Source of the DNA: Anthracocystis setariae
Taxonomy: Eukaryota > Basidiomycota > Ustilaginomycetes > Ustilaginales > Ustilaginaceae
Length of the DNA: 64,000 nt
Assembly: GCA_928724745.1 (NCBI GenBank)
Contig: CAKMXJ010000012.1
Coordinates: 62,001 to 126,000 of the forward strand
Direction of reading: 5' to 3'
The notes under the pieces were generated by a model. It was not told the DNA's origin. It worked only from the letters and a program-made list of their open reading frames with translations, and did no database searches. The translations under genes and the position numbers were made by a program. This document shows positions 20,070 to 30,789 of this stretch, one piece after another; within the stretch, counting starts at the first letter, position 1, and each line of letters starts with the position of its first letter.

Positions 20070-21596
20070 CTAGATGGTGTAGGTGAAGCCAGGGCGGTCA
20101 TCGACCACCTTGCGACCGGCACGGATCTTCTTGTTGGCGTGGTAGAAGTACAAGGTGAAACCGAGACCAGCAAGCACATTGAAGGCCTGGCAGGCAAGCG
20201 TGGCGTACAGACCCTTTCGGTAGAGCGGAGAATCCTTCTCGTTGTAAGCCAGCGAGGCAAAGATACCGCCGATACCGCCAAACATGATGACGATCACCGA
20301 GGTGAACGACTTCTTGCTCTGGCCAGCTACGTTGTTCTGCGAGAAGTTGAGGATGAAGGGAATGTTGGCGTTGGCTCCCCAAACACCGAGGAAGCATCCC
20401 GCAAGCTGGACACTGCGCTGGCTGGTGGCGAACAGCATCCCCAATCCAATGATCGTCAGGATGCACTGTCCCACTAGGATGGGCATTCGGATAAAGTAGC
20501 GATCAGCAACCACAGCCGTCGCAAACGCACCCACCATGGCAACACAGTACGGAGCCGCACTAAGCAGGAAGGCGTCCCTTATACCATATTTGAGGCCTCC
20601 ACGCAAGATGACGGGCAAGAAGTAGGCGAATGCATAGGTAGGCATCGTCGTGCACATGAACATGAGGCCGTAGATCCAAATCTTGATGTCCTTGGCATGC
20701 TTGGCTGCCTTGGCCAGAGTAAGAGGCTCCGGCTTCGAGTCGGCACGGTCGCGTTCAATTCGAGTCAGGATCATATCACGTTCGGTGATAGTAAGGAATC
20801 CCTTCTCGGCTGCCTTGTCGGGGAAGTCTAGGATGACAAAGTACGCAATCCCGGCCAATACAACCGTTAGCAATCCCTCGATGATGAAAATCCAGCGCCA
20901 TCCGAGGAATTTCTTGTCGGAGACACTGATGAGGGACATGCCGTAAGCGATGATGTTGGAGAAGCCCGAGACACCGACCGAGATGAGGTAGAAGGCGGAC
21001 ATGCGGACCTGCGACTCCCTACGGACGTACCACGAGGAGATGAGCCAAACACAGGCTGGGAAGAAGCCGGCCTCGAAGGCTCCGATCAAGGCACGAGTTA
21101 CGGTGAGCGTCTGCCACGAGTGGACGAAACCCTGGCCGATCATGACGATACCCCAACAGAAGGCGATGATCGAAAGCTGCTTGGCTGCACCGATCTTGCG
21201 CAAGAGCATGTTGGAAGGCAACTCGAAGAGGATGTAGGGCACGAAGAACATCAGGAGGGGGATACTGTAGTTGGTACCAGCGGTGAGCTTGAGCTCGACA
21301 CCGGCACCAGCGATACGAGCGGCCGAAAGGTTGGTTCGGTCGATCAGGGCGATCGAGTAGAGGGCGCCGAGAATGGGAAGCAGTCGCATGTCGACCTTTT
21401 TTCGTACCCGCTTGACCTCGGCCTCGTCGAAGCCCGAGTTGATGTCCTCGAGGGCGGAGTTGGCTTCGGCATCAGGGTGCGATGTGGTTGTATCCTTGGT
21501 GAGCGTCTTGCCTTGGATGGAGTAGCCGATGGCTTCCTTCTCATCCGAGTGAAGCGAGCCAGAGCGCTCTCGCTCCTGTGTAGCAGGGGCCGACAT
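20070..21596 (-). CDS. MFS permease, allantoate/nicotinate (Dal5/Tna1) type
   Basis: 508 residues with about 12 hydrophobic spans, in the anion:cation symporter branch of the major facilitator superfamily. After a ~65-residue acidic cytosolic N-terminus the first span carries the family signature LIDRTNLSAARIAG; next come FELPSNMLLRKIGA, the loop RALIGAFEAGFFPACVWLIS, and WRWIFIIEG at the end of the first half. The second half has the expected FSQNNVAGQSKKSFTS block between spans. Family members import carboxylates such as allantoate, nicotinate, pantothenate, biotin precursors or dipeptides by H+ symport at the plasma membrane; the substrate cannot be read from sequence. A TATAAG-like element sits about 185 bp upstream of the start on the coding strand. 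Confidence 0.88.
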   Translation of the reverse strand: MSAPATQERERSGSLHSDEKEAIGYSIQGKTLTKDTTTSHPDAEANSALEDINSGFDEAEVKRVRKKVDMRLLPILGALYSIALIDRTNLSAARIAGAGVELKLTAGTNYSIPLLMFFVPYILFELPSNMLLRKIGAAKQLSIIAFCWGIVMIGQGFVHSWQTLTVTRALIGAFEAGFFPACVWLISSWYVRRESQVRMSAFYLISVGVSGFSNIIAYGMSLISVSDKKFLGWRWIFIIEGLLTVVLAGIAYFVILDFPDKAAEKGFLTITERDMILTRIERDRADSKPEPLTLAKAAKHAKDIKIWIYGLMFMCTTMPTYAFAYFLPVILRGGLKYGIRDAFLLSAAPYCVAMVGAFATAVVADRYFIRMPILVGQCILTIIGLGMLFATSQRSVQLAGCFLGVWGANANIPFILNFSQNNVAGQSKKSFTSVIVIMFGGIGGIFASLAYNEKDSPLYRKGLYATLACQAFNVLAGLGFTLYFYHANKKIRAGRKVVDDRPGFTYTI

Positions 21597-24494
21597 GCTC
21601 GTGAAGACGGGCTGGCAGAATTAGGAGGGCTGAAAAGGGGAACGGGTGAGGTTGTGATAAGCAGAGATCCGAATCAGAAGCTGTAGAGCGGCTTGTCGGG
21701 GCGACCTCTCTGGCGATAGGGAGAAACGATGGGAGAGCGGGGTAGAAAGAGTTCCACTGTTGCTCGAGGACCTACTTCTTATACGCGATGCAGGTGGCTG
21801 ACGTTACGACTTGGGGCAGCTGCACAACCCCGTAGAGTTGGCTGAAGTGGAAAAGGCTCCATCATGCACATACTCTGCTTGACTCGCCAAAACGCTTGCG
21901 GGTGTCGCAACCACTGTCCCTTCTTCAGATCAGGCACTCAGTGTACCAGCTAGCTCCGGGCAAAGACGGTGGTCTGGCGCGTGCGTGGTGCATGAATCAC
22001 TCGGCTTCTTGACAGGACTTGTCGGATCGCGTCGATTTGGCTGCCTGCGTTACATGCACAACGACGGAGGCGGGGAAGCGACTTCACCGCAACCTCCACC
22101 GCCTTGCTATGTCTTTCTTCAGCTTCGGCCTGCAGCTCGTTTTTGCCGACGGTTATGGGGGTGATTTGAGCCGGTAAGTATTGCACTGTATGGTATGTGC
22201 TTTGGAGACACAGGCCATGTGTTGCGTAAAACCAAATGTATCAACTTGGTGACAGGAGCACCTGAAACTGAACGGGCACAAGTACGCGACACGGAGGTAT
22301 CGAGGTGCCTGAATCGACTGGGGATGCTTGGCACTCTTCGAGACCATACCCCTCACTGGCAAGCACAGAGGACTGGATCGCATATTGATTGGTTAAAACT
22401 GCATTTCAGCCACAGAACCACAGAACGATTCAGAGGCGACAAAGCGAGGAAACGAATCAAGAAAGCTGAGGTCTGGAACAAGGGCCGAACAAGCACCACA
22501 CACTCGCTTTTCCCCATAATCAGATCATGCCGTCTCTCCGTCGGGGGCACCACAAGAAGAGTGGTCAGGCGGGCCAGTATCCCAAGCCTCATTTCTGCCT
22601 TTACGTGTCCCCTTCGGCGGGGACTGATGCAGGGCAGCCACCTTGCAATCCTCGACACTTTTTTTTTTTTTTCCTTCAGGGAGGAACCGTGGCGCCAAGA
22701 CTTTTGTGGGGAAAACTCTTGAAACTGTGCATACGCTCGCGTTTCGCTTCCTCTCCCGGCCCTCGTGGCACGTATCCGAGTCGAGGACCGCATCCTTGTC
22801 AACTTGGCTGCTGCTCTGCATTTTCTTGGCCAGGCGCAGGGCCCCTCGTGCCCATCCTGATGGATGCCAAGAATAGGCGCCTGCAGGCAGGACTTTGGAA
22901 TGGTTTTGCCATGACATGCATTATTGCTTGAATGGTTGTGGGCCCTGCCCATGTCCTTTGCCAAGACGAATTCAACTCCCGAACAGTAGCTGCTTATGTT
23001 ACATGCATGATCAGCTCTTGGCACCAAAGTGGGCGGCAGAGCGTTGACTCGGTAGCAACGCCATTCCCTACCGCCCTGTCTGCTTTCTCCCGAGAGAACG
23101 GGCCAACACCATTTTGTCTCTCCCTCTCTCGGTCGTTCACAGTTGCGCTGTCGACGATCGTTCCTGTCTTAGCCACTCGTCTCAAGCTTGGTTCGGATAA
23201 ACCAGCTCCGGCGCCTGAGGATGCTCTTGGCTCTTGCGACGTGCAACTTCGTCTTGTGGTGCGACCGACACCGTTGGCAGGGCATCCAGTTCGACCAATG
23301 CGACATGAAGATTCACTGATGCTGATGCTGACCGGCTCACTCTCCAAACTTTGACCAAAAGATTGGCCAAGTGATATCTCATGACTCAAGGTGAGGAGAA
23401 GGACGTGGTGGATTGTTTCGCAAACTGTGGCGCTGCTGCTACTACTGCGGCAAAGTGGTTGGAGTGACCGAATCAATGACACATTCCTTTCGGTCGGCGC
23501 AGACGGACTCGACGGTATTGTACAACAGGGGCGTTGGTCGAGTAGAAGGCAGTATGGGGGAGGAGGTCGAGAACAACGAAGATCTGGCTGTCTCGACATT
23601 TCTGCTTTGCCCGAGCTTAATCCCCGCAAAACCCACCGATTGGCAGGACCTCGAACCTTTGTGCGACCGCGCGGATGCACTCTATACTACGAGGCGAGAT
23701 GAAAGAGTCAAGGCTCTAGCCCTCAGACCTCAACTCATGCTTTGGAAGCTCTGCTTGGCTGCAGTTCTAGAGCGACAGTGATCAGGCCATTTCGAGCTCC
23801 CAAACGACCACTTCGCGTGCCCAATGTAGCCCCAACTTCAGGTCGCCAAGCCATGACTCAGGAACACATCCACGCATGCTTTCCCCGCGATCCAATCGCC
23901 GTGGGTGAAGAGCGGTATATATGACAATGCGGGGTACGTTTCTATCTTCCGACATGAATCGCGGAGCCCCTTTGGCTGAGTGTCATCTCCGATATCTTCC
24001 TACATGAACTGATCCGCTGTCTCTCGTCGTTGCCCCTCATGCCTTCTTGCTTTCTTGGCAGTGTTTCATGCAATGATCCCCGCCCGGACAGATCCCCGCT
24101 CTGCTTGACTCTCCGACGAGACTGTACGAGCCACCGGCTTCTTTGCGATCCGAATCGGCTGGGCCGGGTAGCCGAGGTCAAAGCAACTTTGAACATGTAC
24201 AGTATGATGAGGGCGAGACCCGCAAAACCGCCGCAGATGTTGGCTTGGACGATGTCGGATCTCTGATATGACCAGATCGCGGTGTCATCACCGTTAACTC
24301 GGATCGTTTCATTTTTTGTTGCTTGTCTCTATGCAAGCTGAAGTGGACTCGATCCCACATTCCACCCGATGCAGTCGATCACACAGTCAACTATCTTGCT
24401 TGCATTGGTGTGATTGACAACGATCGATTCGCACGAATGCCAGGGTGCTACATACGGAGCGCTACTGCTGGTACTTGGGAATCTTCTCCGCCTG
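21597..24494. other. Gene-poor intergenic stretch
   Basis: 2.9 kb upstream of the permease. Open frames of up to 228 codons (22353-23027 and 22994-23680, minus) have no domain, no biased codon use and no recognisable motif, so I do not call them. A T13 run lies near 22660. Together with the adjacent gag relic this is the most gene-poor part of the window and may contain decayed transposon sequence I cannot recognise. Confidence 0.6.
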
Positions 24495-25122
24495 CTACTG
24501 TTCCCTTTGTGCCTTTGCCCGTCTCTGCGCCTCAAACTTCGCGGCTCTCAAGATCATCTCTGTCCCACTGTTCGGTGGGTTGTTGACAAATTCCGTGCGC
24601 AAATCATCGTAGTCCGATGGAAGATACCGGACGAATGAGTTCACGGAGACGTATTGTTGGACATTTAGGCAGAGTATGCGTTCCCAATCTTCCAGATACT
24701 GCGCCATGCTTGTAAACTTCAAGCCCATTCCTAGGTCGTAAGCGGTTGCTCGTTCTGCGAGGTGGTAGCGGTGATAGATTGCGTTGGCAAACGAGATCCA
24801 AGGGATACCCACCTCATCGGGATGATGCGATCGGGCCAAAAGGTAGTTTGGCAGGACCCTTCAGATAAGTGCTCGCCACGGTAACCCAAGAACACGATGG
24901 GATGCCGGAATGACTGAGGAAACTCGACATCTCGTATAGCCAGATGTCCAGATCTTCGGAACTCTTGCCACTGAACTTCACCAGATGCGGAGGGAAGTTC
25001 AAACAGTCGCCACAGTTGCTGCCACGGACGCAACGCATCACGTATTCTGCTTCAATGATCGAAACCGGTCGAGAGCGGTCGCCTGACACTACAGCAGGGA
25101 TGTCGTTCGGTGGTATCTTCAT
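24495..25122 (-). mobile_element. Retrotransposon gag-like relic, frameshifted
   Basis: Two overlapping minus-strand frames together give one gag-type capsid domain. The first (ATG at 25122, to 24814) has LVKFSGKSSEDLDIWLYEM and ASTYLKGPAKL, the typical gag start with the W of the capsid and the LKG-A block. The second (about 24839 to the stop at 24495) continues with SFANAIYHRYHL, QYLEDWERI, FVRYLPSDYDDLR and a basic tail. The switch between frames near 24814-24839 is one nucleotide out of register. No Cys knuckle, protease, reverse transcriptase or LTR was found next to it, so this is either a decayed LTR-element fragment or a solitary gag-derived gene with a recent frameshift. Confidence 0.7.
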
Positions 25123-26006
25123 TGCGGGAACTCGGGATGGAAGTTGGTGAGGTGAGGAAGATGATGGGTAGTGGCGATGGTGAGGCGAAGGTGAGGCGAA
25201 GGTCCTATCCTCGCCCCTCTACTTATAGATCCGAGTTTCCAATCATCATCTCAGACCCACGACTGTTGAACGACGATTGCTTCGAAATCAGCTTCGAAGC
25301 GCAGAAAGGACTCAAACGTGCTCGAACAGGCGCCAACCGCGCATCTACGATGCCGAATGAGGGCGGAGGAATCCGAAGTGCGCCGAAGGCTTTGAGCAGA
25401 TTTCCAAGGTGGGTCAAATGGGTCAAAGATCAGCACAGAGTTGGTTTCATATGGCGCATAGATGCAAGGTCAATGTCTCTGAGGTGGGGCTTCATTTGAC
25501 GACAAGAGGCTATCTCGCCCGTTCGAGGGCAAGAACTGATGGCAAACAAAGCGTTGTAAGGATTCCCAGCGGTTTCGATGGCTTTGAAGTCCTTCCAACA
25601 GTCCCGCTATGCCTCAAACCCTATCGGTGCTTGATCGGTGCTGCGATGAAGCAACCCTTAACCTTCATCCCGGCGACTGTAGACCCGCCCAAACGATCGA
25701 CGTTAAACTCGAGAACAAGGTTCAAACTTACGCGCTTCCTCGCGCTCGTCTCAGCCATTATCTCCAAAAGCCCCAACAACATTGCCGTCATCTGAGTCCT
25801 CGCTTTTACTCCCCAACCACGGTATCAAACATCCTCAACCGGTAGCAGACGATACAGTTACGTACTGGAATAGATGGTATGCATGGCTGGCTAAAAATAC
25901 AAAGTGACGAAGCAAATTGTCCGTCCGTAATCGGCGATGGAGGAGAGAGATGCAGCGAGGCCATCCGGTGGCTCTTCAGCTGCAGCGGGACCTTTGCCAG
26001 AATGGA
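25123..26006. other. Intergenic next to the gag relic
   Basis: 884 bp between the gag relic and the hydrolase-like gene. No supported gene and no long terminal repeat pair that I can see. Confidence 0.6.
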
Positions 26007-27404
26007 TCAGAGTAGAACCAAACCGAGCAGGACAGTGATTGCTGACAGACTTACGGCGATCATCATGCTCGACTTGGCCGACGTGGCTGAAGAGCCGGAC
26101 ATCGAGTCATTGACATGGACCATTGTTGAGTTGCCACTTCCGTCCACACTGCCGGTGGTGGTGCTGGAAACATTCTTCCAACCAGCGGGTCTCCAACCCA
26201 ACTGCACATTTTGCGTCTCGTCGAACAACGCGGAAACGCCAACGGAACTCGTAAAGACCTCGGTTGCGTTATGGTCGGCATTGGGCACCACGGTGAGCCG
26301 ATGGTTGAGTGCGCCGTGCGACTGCGCGGTCCACGGAACCAAACCTGGCAACGCACCAGGGAATCCGGTGAGATCCTGTTGAGTGCCGGCGAGAGTGTTG
26401 ATGTATCGCCACCAGCTCAAGTTGCGGTCACGACGAGCTGCACCACCTTGGAGCTTGGCCATACACGTGTTGTCACCATCGAGCTCGGTGTCTTGGTAGC
26501 CCACCACCCAACGGATGTCCTTCTGGATGAAAGTGGAAAAGTACTGCTGTCGTGTGAGGAGGGGTTGCGCTCTGGTTCCGTTGAACTTGTCGAAGCCATA
26601 CCTCCAAGTGTTGTACAGAGGGCATGTGGACTTGTTGGCGACCGACGCATCCTGGAGCGGCCTATCGAGGGTAAAGTAAGGATTCGATGAAGGATCACCC
26701 ACAATATACCGAACCTTGACCGCATTACCACTCGGCAACGCTGCACCGGTGATGGCATACCTCGAGATCAATTGTCCTCCACCGCCATGTCCCACAAACG
26801 TGATCAGCTTCATGTTGGGGTATTTCTCCTGGTTGGAGAACTCGGCCAGCAACGCATCCAGCGCATCGATGCTCGTCACGTTGGTGTTGGCAGGATGATT
26901 GGCAGCCTCAGCAGCTTGCCACACATTGGTGTCGGCCCATGCGAGCTGTTTGGCAGTGTACTGGCCGGAATTGAATTTGGTCGAGTAGAATTGCGGTGCG
27001 ACGATGATCGAGTTGGACGGAGCGAGCGGGTTTTTGGCGGCGAGGGCGGTTTGGAGCACGGTGTTCATGATCTGCCAGTAGTTGAAGCCATCGCGAAGCT
27101 TGCCGTGCATCATGATGTAGGCGTTGGTGGCGGTGTTGTTGACGGGTTGGGCGGTCCAGTAAGCGGCCAAGGAGGCAGCGGATGTGATGGGTAGCGAGAC
27201 GAGAGCCGAGCCGGATGGGATGATGGGAGGTCCGTGGGCTTCACCCTCGTTGCTGATGGGGTCGATGTCGGAAAAGGCATCACGTTGGCTCCATTTTGGT
27301 GGGGTGGAAGCTCTAAGTGGGGTGAGCTCTGCATCGACGCTGTTGACCAGGAGTTGCAAGCTCAGCAATGCAAGGCAGAGAAACGTGGTGAAAGTCAACG
27401 ACAT
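26007..27404 (-). CDS. Secreted, probably GPI-anchored alpha/beta-hydrolase-like protein with a Gly at the nucleophile position
   Basis: 465 residues. N-terminal signal peptide (MSLTFTTFLCLALLSLQLLV, cleavage likely after VDA near residue 25), eight or more N-x-S/T sites, a Ser-rich C-terminal stalk and a final hydrophobic stretch (MIAVSLSAITVLLGLVLL) consistent with a GPI signal. The body looks like an alpha/beta-hydrolase: NAYIMMHGKLRDG as the oxyanion-type strand, LITFVGHGGGGQLISRYA as the nucleophile elbow, and PNADHNATEVF with a candidate His near the end. In active enzymes the elbow is G-x-S-x-G; here residue 207, where Ser is expected, is Gly (codon GGC, one step from AGC). The protein may be non-catalytic or use a different residue. 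It is likely on the cell surface or wall; substrate unknown. Confidence 0.75.
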   Translation of the reverse strand: MSLTFTTFLCLALLSLQLLVNSVDAELTPLRASTPPKWSQRDAFSDIDPISNEGEAHGPPIIPSGSALVSLPITSAASLAAYWTAQPVNNTATNAYIMMHGKLRDGFNYWQIMNTVLQTALAAKNPLAPSNSIIVAPQFYSTKFNSGQYTAKQLAWADTNVWQAAEAANHPANTNVTSIDALDALLAEFSNQEKYPNMKLITFVGHGGGGQLISRYAITGAALPSGNAVKVRYIVGDPSSNPYFTLDRPLQDASVANKSTCPLYNTWRYGFDKFNGTRAQPLLTRQQYFSTFIQKDIRWVVGYQDTELDGDNTCMAKLQGGAARRDRNLSWWRYINTLAGTQQDLTGFPGALPGLVPWTAQSHGALNHRLTVVPNADHNATEVFTSSVGVSALFDETQNVQLGWRPAGWKNVSSTTTGSVDGSGNSTMVHVNDSMSGSSATSAKSSMMIAVSLSAITVLLGLVLL

Positions 27405-28180
27405 GCTTGGTGAGCAAGGGTTGATCGCGGTTATGGTGACGAGATGAGGTTATAGGACATGACCAGCTCCGACAGCAGGTGGATAGGATGCAAAGCAAGA
27501 TGCTAGATGTAGCAACGCAACGCTGGTCGGTTGGGAGTGGGAAGGAGAAGGAGAAGGACTAAGCTGAAGGATGGTGTCGAGAAAGAGACGGGGCAGACCA
27601 GGGATTATAGGAAGAAGAGAAGAAAGGATGTTAGAGGAGGGAGCAGGGAGGTTAAGAGCGACATTTTCATCGTCCGCAGCGTTGACGGCGATCAGAAGGG
27701 ATACGCATTGGGAACGAATAAGCCGCCGGTGAGGAGCGAGCTCAAGTGGAACAAGGTTAGGTGAGCGCCGAGTAGGGACAGATCGAAGAAGCTTTTGGGC
27801 ATCTGGCAACTTTGACGACAATCTCGAACAGAGTGGAACTCGCCGAGGTGAGTCGGAGCCTGGAAGCGAGCTGGACGAGCGGTTACGGCGAGATAGCTAC
27901 ATTGCACCCTCCTGCCAGTTGTGGTGCCATATACCCGACAGGGCTTCGCTACACTTTGCAGCAATAAAATTGACAAGCTCAAGAAGGATGATGCGCTGGG
28001 TTTGAGTTTGGAGCATGCTTTTTCGGCATGAAAGCGTATAGAGGACTTGGGTACAGACTGTATGTTGCGATTTGACGCTGATGTGCAAGCGGTAATGCAA
28101 GCATGCCAATACGCCGATGAGACAAGCAGTGGACAGCGAGAGCGTGCATCAAGCAGAGATCACGACTTTTGCAAACGAGA

Positions 28181-28195
28181 TACTGTACTGTACAG
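28181..28195. repeat. TACTGTACTGTACAG motif, copy 1
   Basis: 15-bp sequence identical to that at 39145-39159. It contains the palindrome CTGTACAG. Confidence 0.8.
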
Positions 28196-29275
28196 AATGT
28201 AGCAATCATGCGGTTCGGGTAAGCATCTTGGGACGTCTGAATCGTGGGCAAGATCGCGTTTGGCGTAAGCGAGACCGAGCCCACGGCGGTATACTGGTTT
28301 GACAGCTACAACAGCGTGCACGCCATTACTGCCAGAAGATGGAATCGTAGCGCTTTCAGTCAAAATGACGCATGTTCGCTCCGAAACTAGGTACTGTGTA
28401 GTATGGTACTATACAGTAACCCTGTAAAAGTTGCTCTGGTCACGATTTGGGTGCTGCTTCTTGCTATCCGCAGCTCGACGAACAGAAAGGGTTTCAGCGA
28501 CGAGACAACAGCTCAGCATTTCGCATCGCTCGGCGATCAAGAAGTCAAAAGCTGTCTGTCATGCAGAGCGGTCAACGTGCATCGATTGCAAAATGAAAGC
28601 GGCGCATCAACACTGTAATGGCAACGGCTACCCGCATGCATTCATATTTTGGCGCTCGTTGGCTGCAGCTCGGACGCACTCTGCCGCTTGTCGCCGAGTT
28701 GACCAAATTCTGTAGCATCCATTTCATTTATATATTATTGCCTGTTACAGTTCCTGATTCTCTTCTTCTTCTTCTTCTTCTTCGTCTGGCAAGTGCATCA
28801 TTTCATCCAATTGATCTTAGCAAGGCACCTCCTGCGGCACCCGAGAGCGAGAGGGGTAGGCATGCGTTCGGTTGCCCGGTGCCGAGTGTCACAGTAAGCT
28901 ACAGTACTGCATCTGAGGTGGTCCCCGATGTCGCGGACCAATTTCAAATTAAGATCGATGTATGATCGAAAGATCTCTTTCCGATTGATTTTCACCATCC
29001 CCGATTGAAATTTGTTTCTTTCGTGCGAGTCAGAATGGCTCTCAGCACGGTTGGTCTGAACCTTGTTGAGAATTACGGCTCAGTGTGTGGGAAAAATAGC
29101 GGCACACGACTAATCAGATTAGAGTCACACTTCTGTCCGCCCCTCTGCGGCGCATCGTCCGTGTTCGCCCGCTTGCCTACATTTTTCCAAAATTATTTTG
29201 CTAAAAACTGAGAAGGAAGCCAAGCAAAGAAAGCCCACGAAAATTGCTCGCCACAGCGCTCAGCCACCCAATTTC

Positions 29276-29305
29276 ACACGCACACACACACACACACACA
29301 CACAC
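29276..29305. repeat. (CA)n microsatellite
   Basis: About 15 CA units followed shortly by four GACTA-type pentamers (29323-29341), about 200 bp upstream of the ISU1 start. Confidence 0.9.
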
Positions 29306-29526
29306 TGTCCTCGCACCGTGCAGACTAGACTAGACTAGACTTGGACTCTCTTCTTCGCTAATCGGCTGTTGACCCGATTGCCGGCCACAGTGCCCACGCC
29401 CTCAGCCTTAGTTGATAACGTCACATCGCTCCACTCTCCATCTCAATTTACTACCATCAACTCTGCCACATATTCCATATCCATAGTCTATCGCAACCCG
29501 ACATATCAAACGAAAACATCATCAAC

Positions 29527-30138
29527 ATGCTCCGAAACACCATCGCCCCTCTCGCAAGACAGGCTGTTGCCTCGACCTCTCGTTCTGCTGCCTTTTCGAC
29601 TGTCGCACGACCTGCTGCCACCGCAGCCACTCGCAACGTCTTTGCTGCGCCTGTCCAGCGTCGTGGCTACCACGAAAAGGTCATCGACCACTACGAGAAC
29701 CCCCGCAATGTCGGCTCGTTCCTCAAGACCGAAAAGAACGTCGGAATCGGTCTTGTTGGCGCTCCTGCTTGCGGTGATGTTATGAAGCTTTCCATCAAAG
29801 TCAACGAGGACGGCATCATTGAGGATGTTCGTTTCAAGACTTTCGGCTGTGGTTCTGCCATCGCTTCGTCCTCGTACATGACGGAGCGCGTCAAGGGTCT
29901 GTCGCTCGACGAGGCCGCCAAGATCAAGAACACCGAGATTGCGCAGGAGCTTTGCTTGCCACCCGTCAAGCTTCACTGCTCCATGCTTGCCGAAGACGCC
30001 ATCAAGTCGGCTATCAAGAACTACAGGTCCAAGCGCGAGGCGACAGGCAACAAGAAGCAGGGTCACATTGAGGTGACTCAAGACGTTGCCACTGGTAACA
30101 CCACCGCAACTGCTCACGTCGGCTCTGGTACTGTCTAA
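29527..30138 (+). CDS. ISU1: Mitochondrial iron-sulfur cluster scaffold IscU/Isu1
   Basis: 203 residues, intronless. The first ~48 residues are a basic, Ser/Ala/Arg-rich mitochondrial presequence ending near RRGYHEKVIDHYENPRN, where the mature protein starts. The three cluster-ligand Cys are present: C82 in GAPACGDVMKL (with the conserved D84), C108 in FKTFGCGSAIASS, and C151 in LHCSMLAEDAI. The LPPVK motif (144-148) is the docking site for the Hsp70 chaperone Ssq1/HscA. Isu1 assembles 2Fe-2S clusters with the Nfs1-Isd11 desulfurase, frataxin and ferredoxin, then hands them on. The C-terminal ~35 residues are a slightly long, hydrophilic extension. The ATG follows ATCAAC, a good initiation context. 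Confidence 0.97.
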   Translation: MLRNTIAPLARQAVASTSRSAAFSTVARPAATAATRNVFAAPVQRRGYHEKVIDHYENPRNVGSFLKTEKNVGIGLVGAPACGDVMKLSIKVNEDGIIEDVRFKTFGCGSAIASSSYMTERVKGLSLDEAAKIKNTEIAQELCLPPVKLHCSMLAEDAIKSAIKNYRSKREATGNKKQGHIEVTQDVATGNTTATAHVGSGTV

Positions 30139-30789
30139 AACAAAAACAAAAATCATTCCTGCCTCAGCCATCGTCGAGTCAACCTTTATCTATGTTGTGG
30201 CATCGTTCTGTCTACTCCGTGATGCGTGGTCGTCATCCTCAAAATACTTGATCGCGCCTACTAATTGCTAAGCTCGTTCCTTGACCCTGTTCCGCTAGTC
30301 GAATCACATCCTTGTTTCCAGTGTCCAGTCTCCTTTGTTTTTGTTCTGGTCTCATCATCATCATCATTTCGCTTCAGCATCCTTGTACTATATCTTTTAC
30401 CAGTCCAACTCGGTATCTCGAAATCTTTGTCTAGCCTGTCCCCGCTGTTTGTGTGATGTAGTTGCTACAGTTGTAACTGAAGCTACCTTGTGAAGGTGCC
30501 ACACAGTCTGTTGGGCATAGGAGTTTGGGTGATCGGTACAGCTCGCAATGTGTCTTACGATTGAAGGATGTTGCAAGTGACTTTAGGCGATGCGAGTGTG
30601 TTGACAATGAGAGGTGTTTGGCTCGCATCAAGAAGAGAACGCAAGTCGGCTGATTCGAGACAAACGCAATCACAAGCTTTTGCTTGATTTTGAAGAGTTG
30701 AACAGACACTATCAAGGGGTTACAAATACAAGACGAAAAGCGCAATTGGCGAGATTGAAAGAGGTTATCAAATCGAAAAGGCGAAGCTT
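30139..30789. other. Convergent intergenic region
   Basis: 651 bp between the convergent ISU1 and uL11m genes; a short (CAT)n lies near 30356. No supported gene. Confidence 0.7.

Larger units (their letters stand above)
27405..29526. other. Divergent intergenic region with microsatellites
   Basis: 2.1 kb between the divergent hydrolase-like gene and ISU1. It contains a TACTGTACTGTACAG motif at 28181, related palindromic copies near 28405 and 28900, (TTC)n at 28760-28783, (CA)n at 29276-29305 and (GACTA)n at 29323-29341. The last two lie in the probable ISU1 promoter or leader. No supported gene. Confidence 0.7.

Noticed and set aside
22353..23680. Minus-strand open frames of 224 and 228 codons
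   Set aside because: No recognisable motif, no biased codon use, overlapping alternatives on both strands; likely chance in GC-balanced intergenic DNA.
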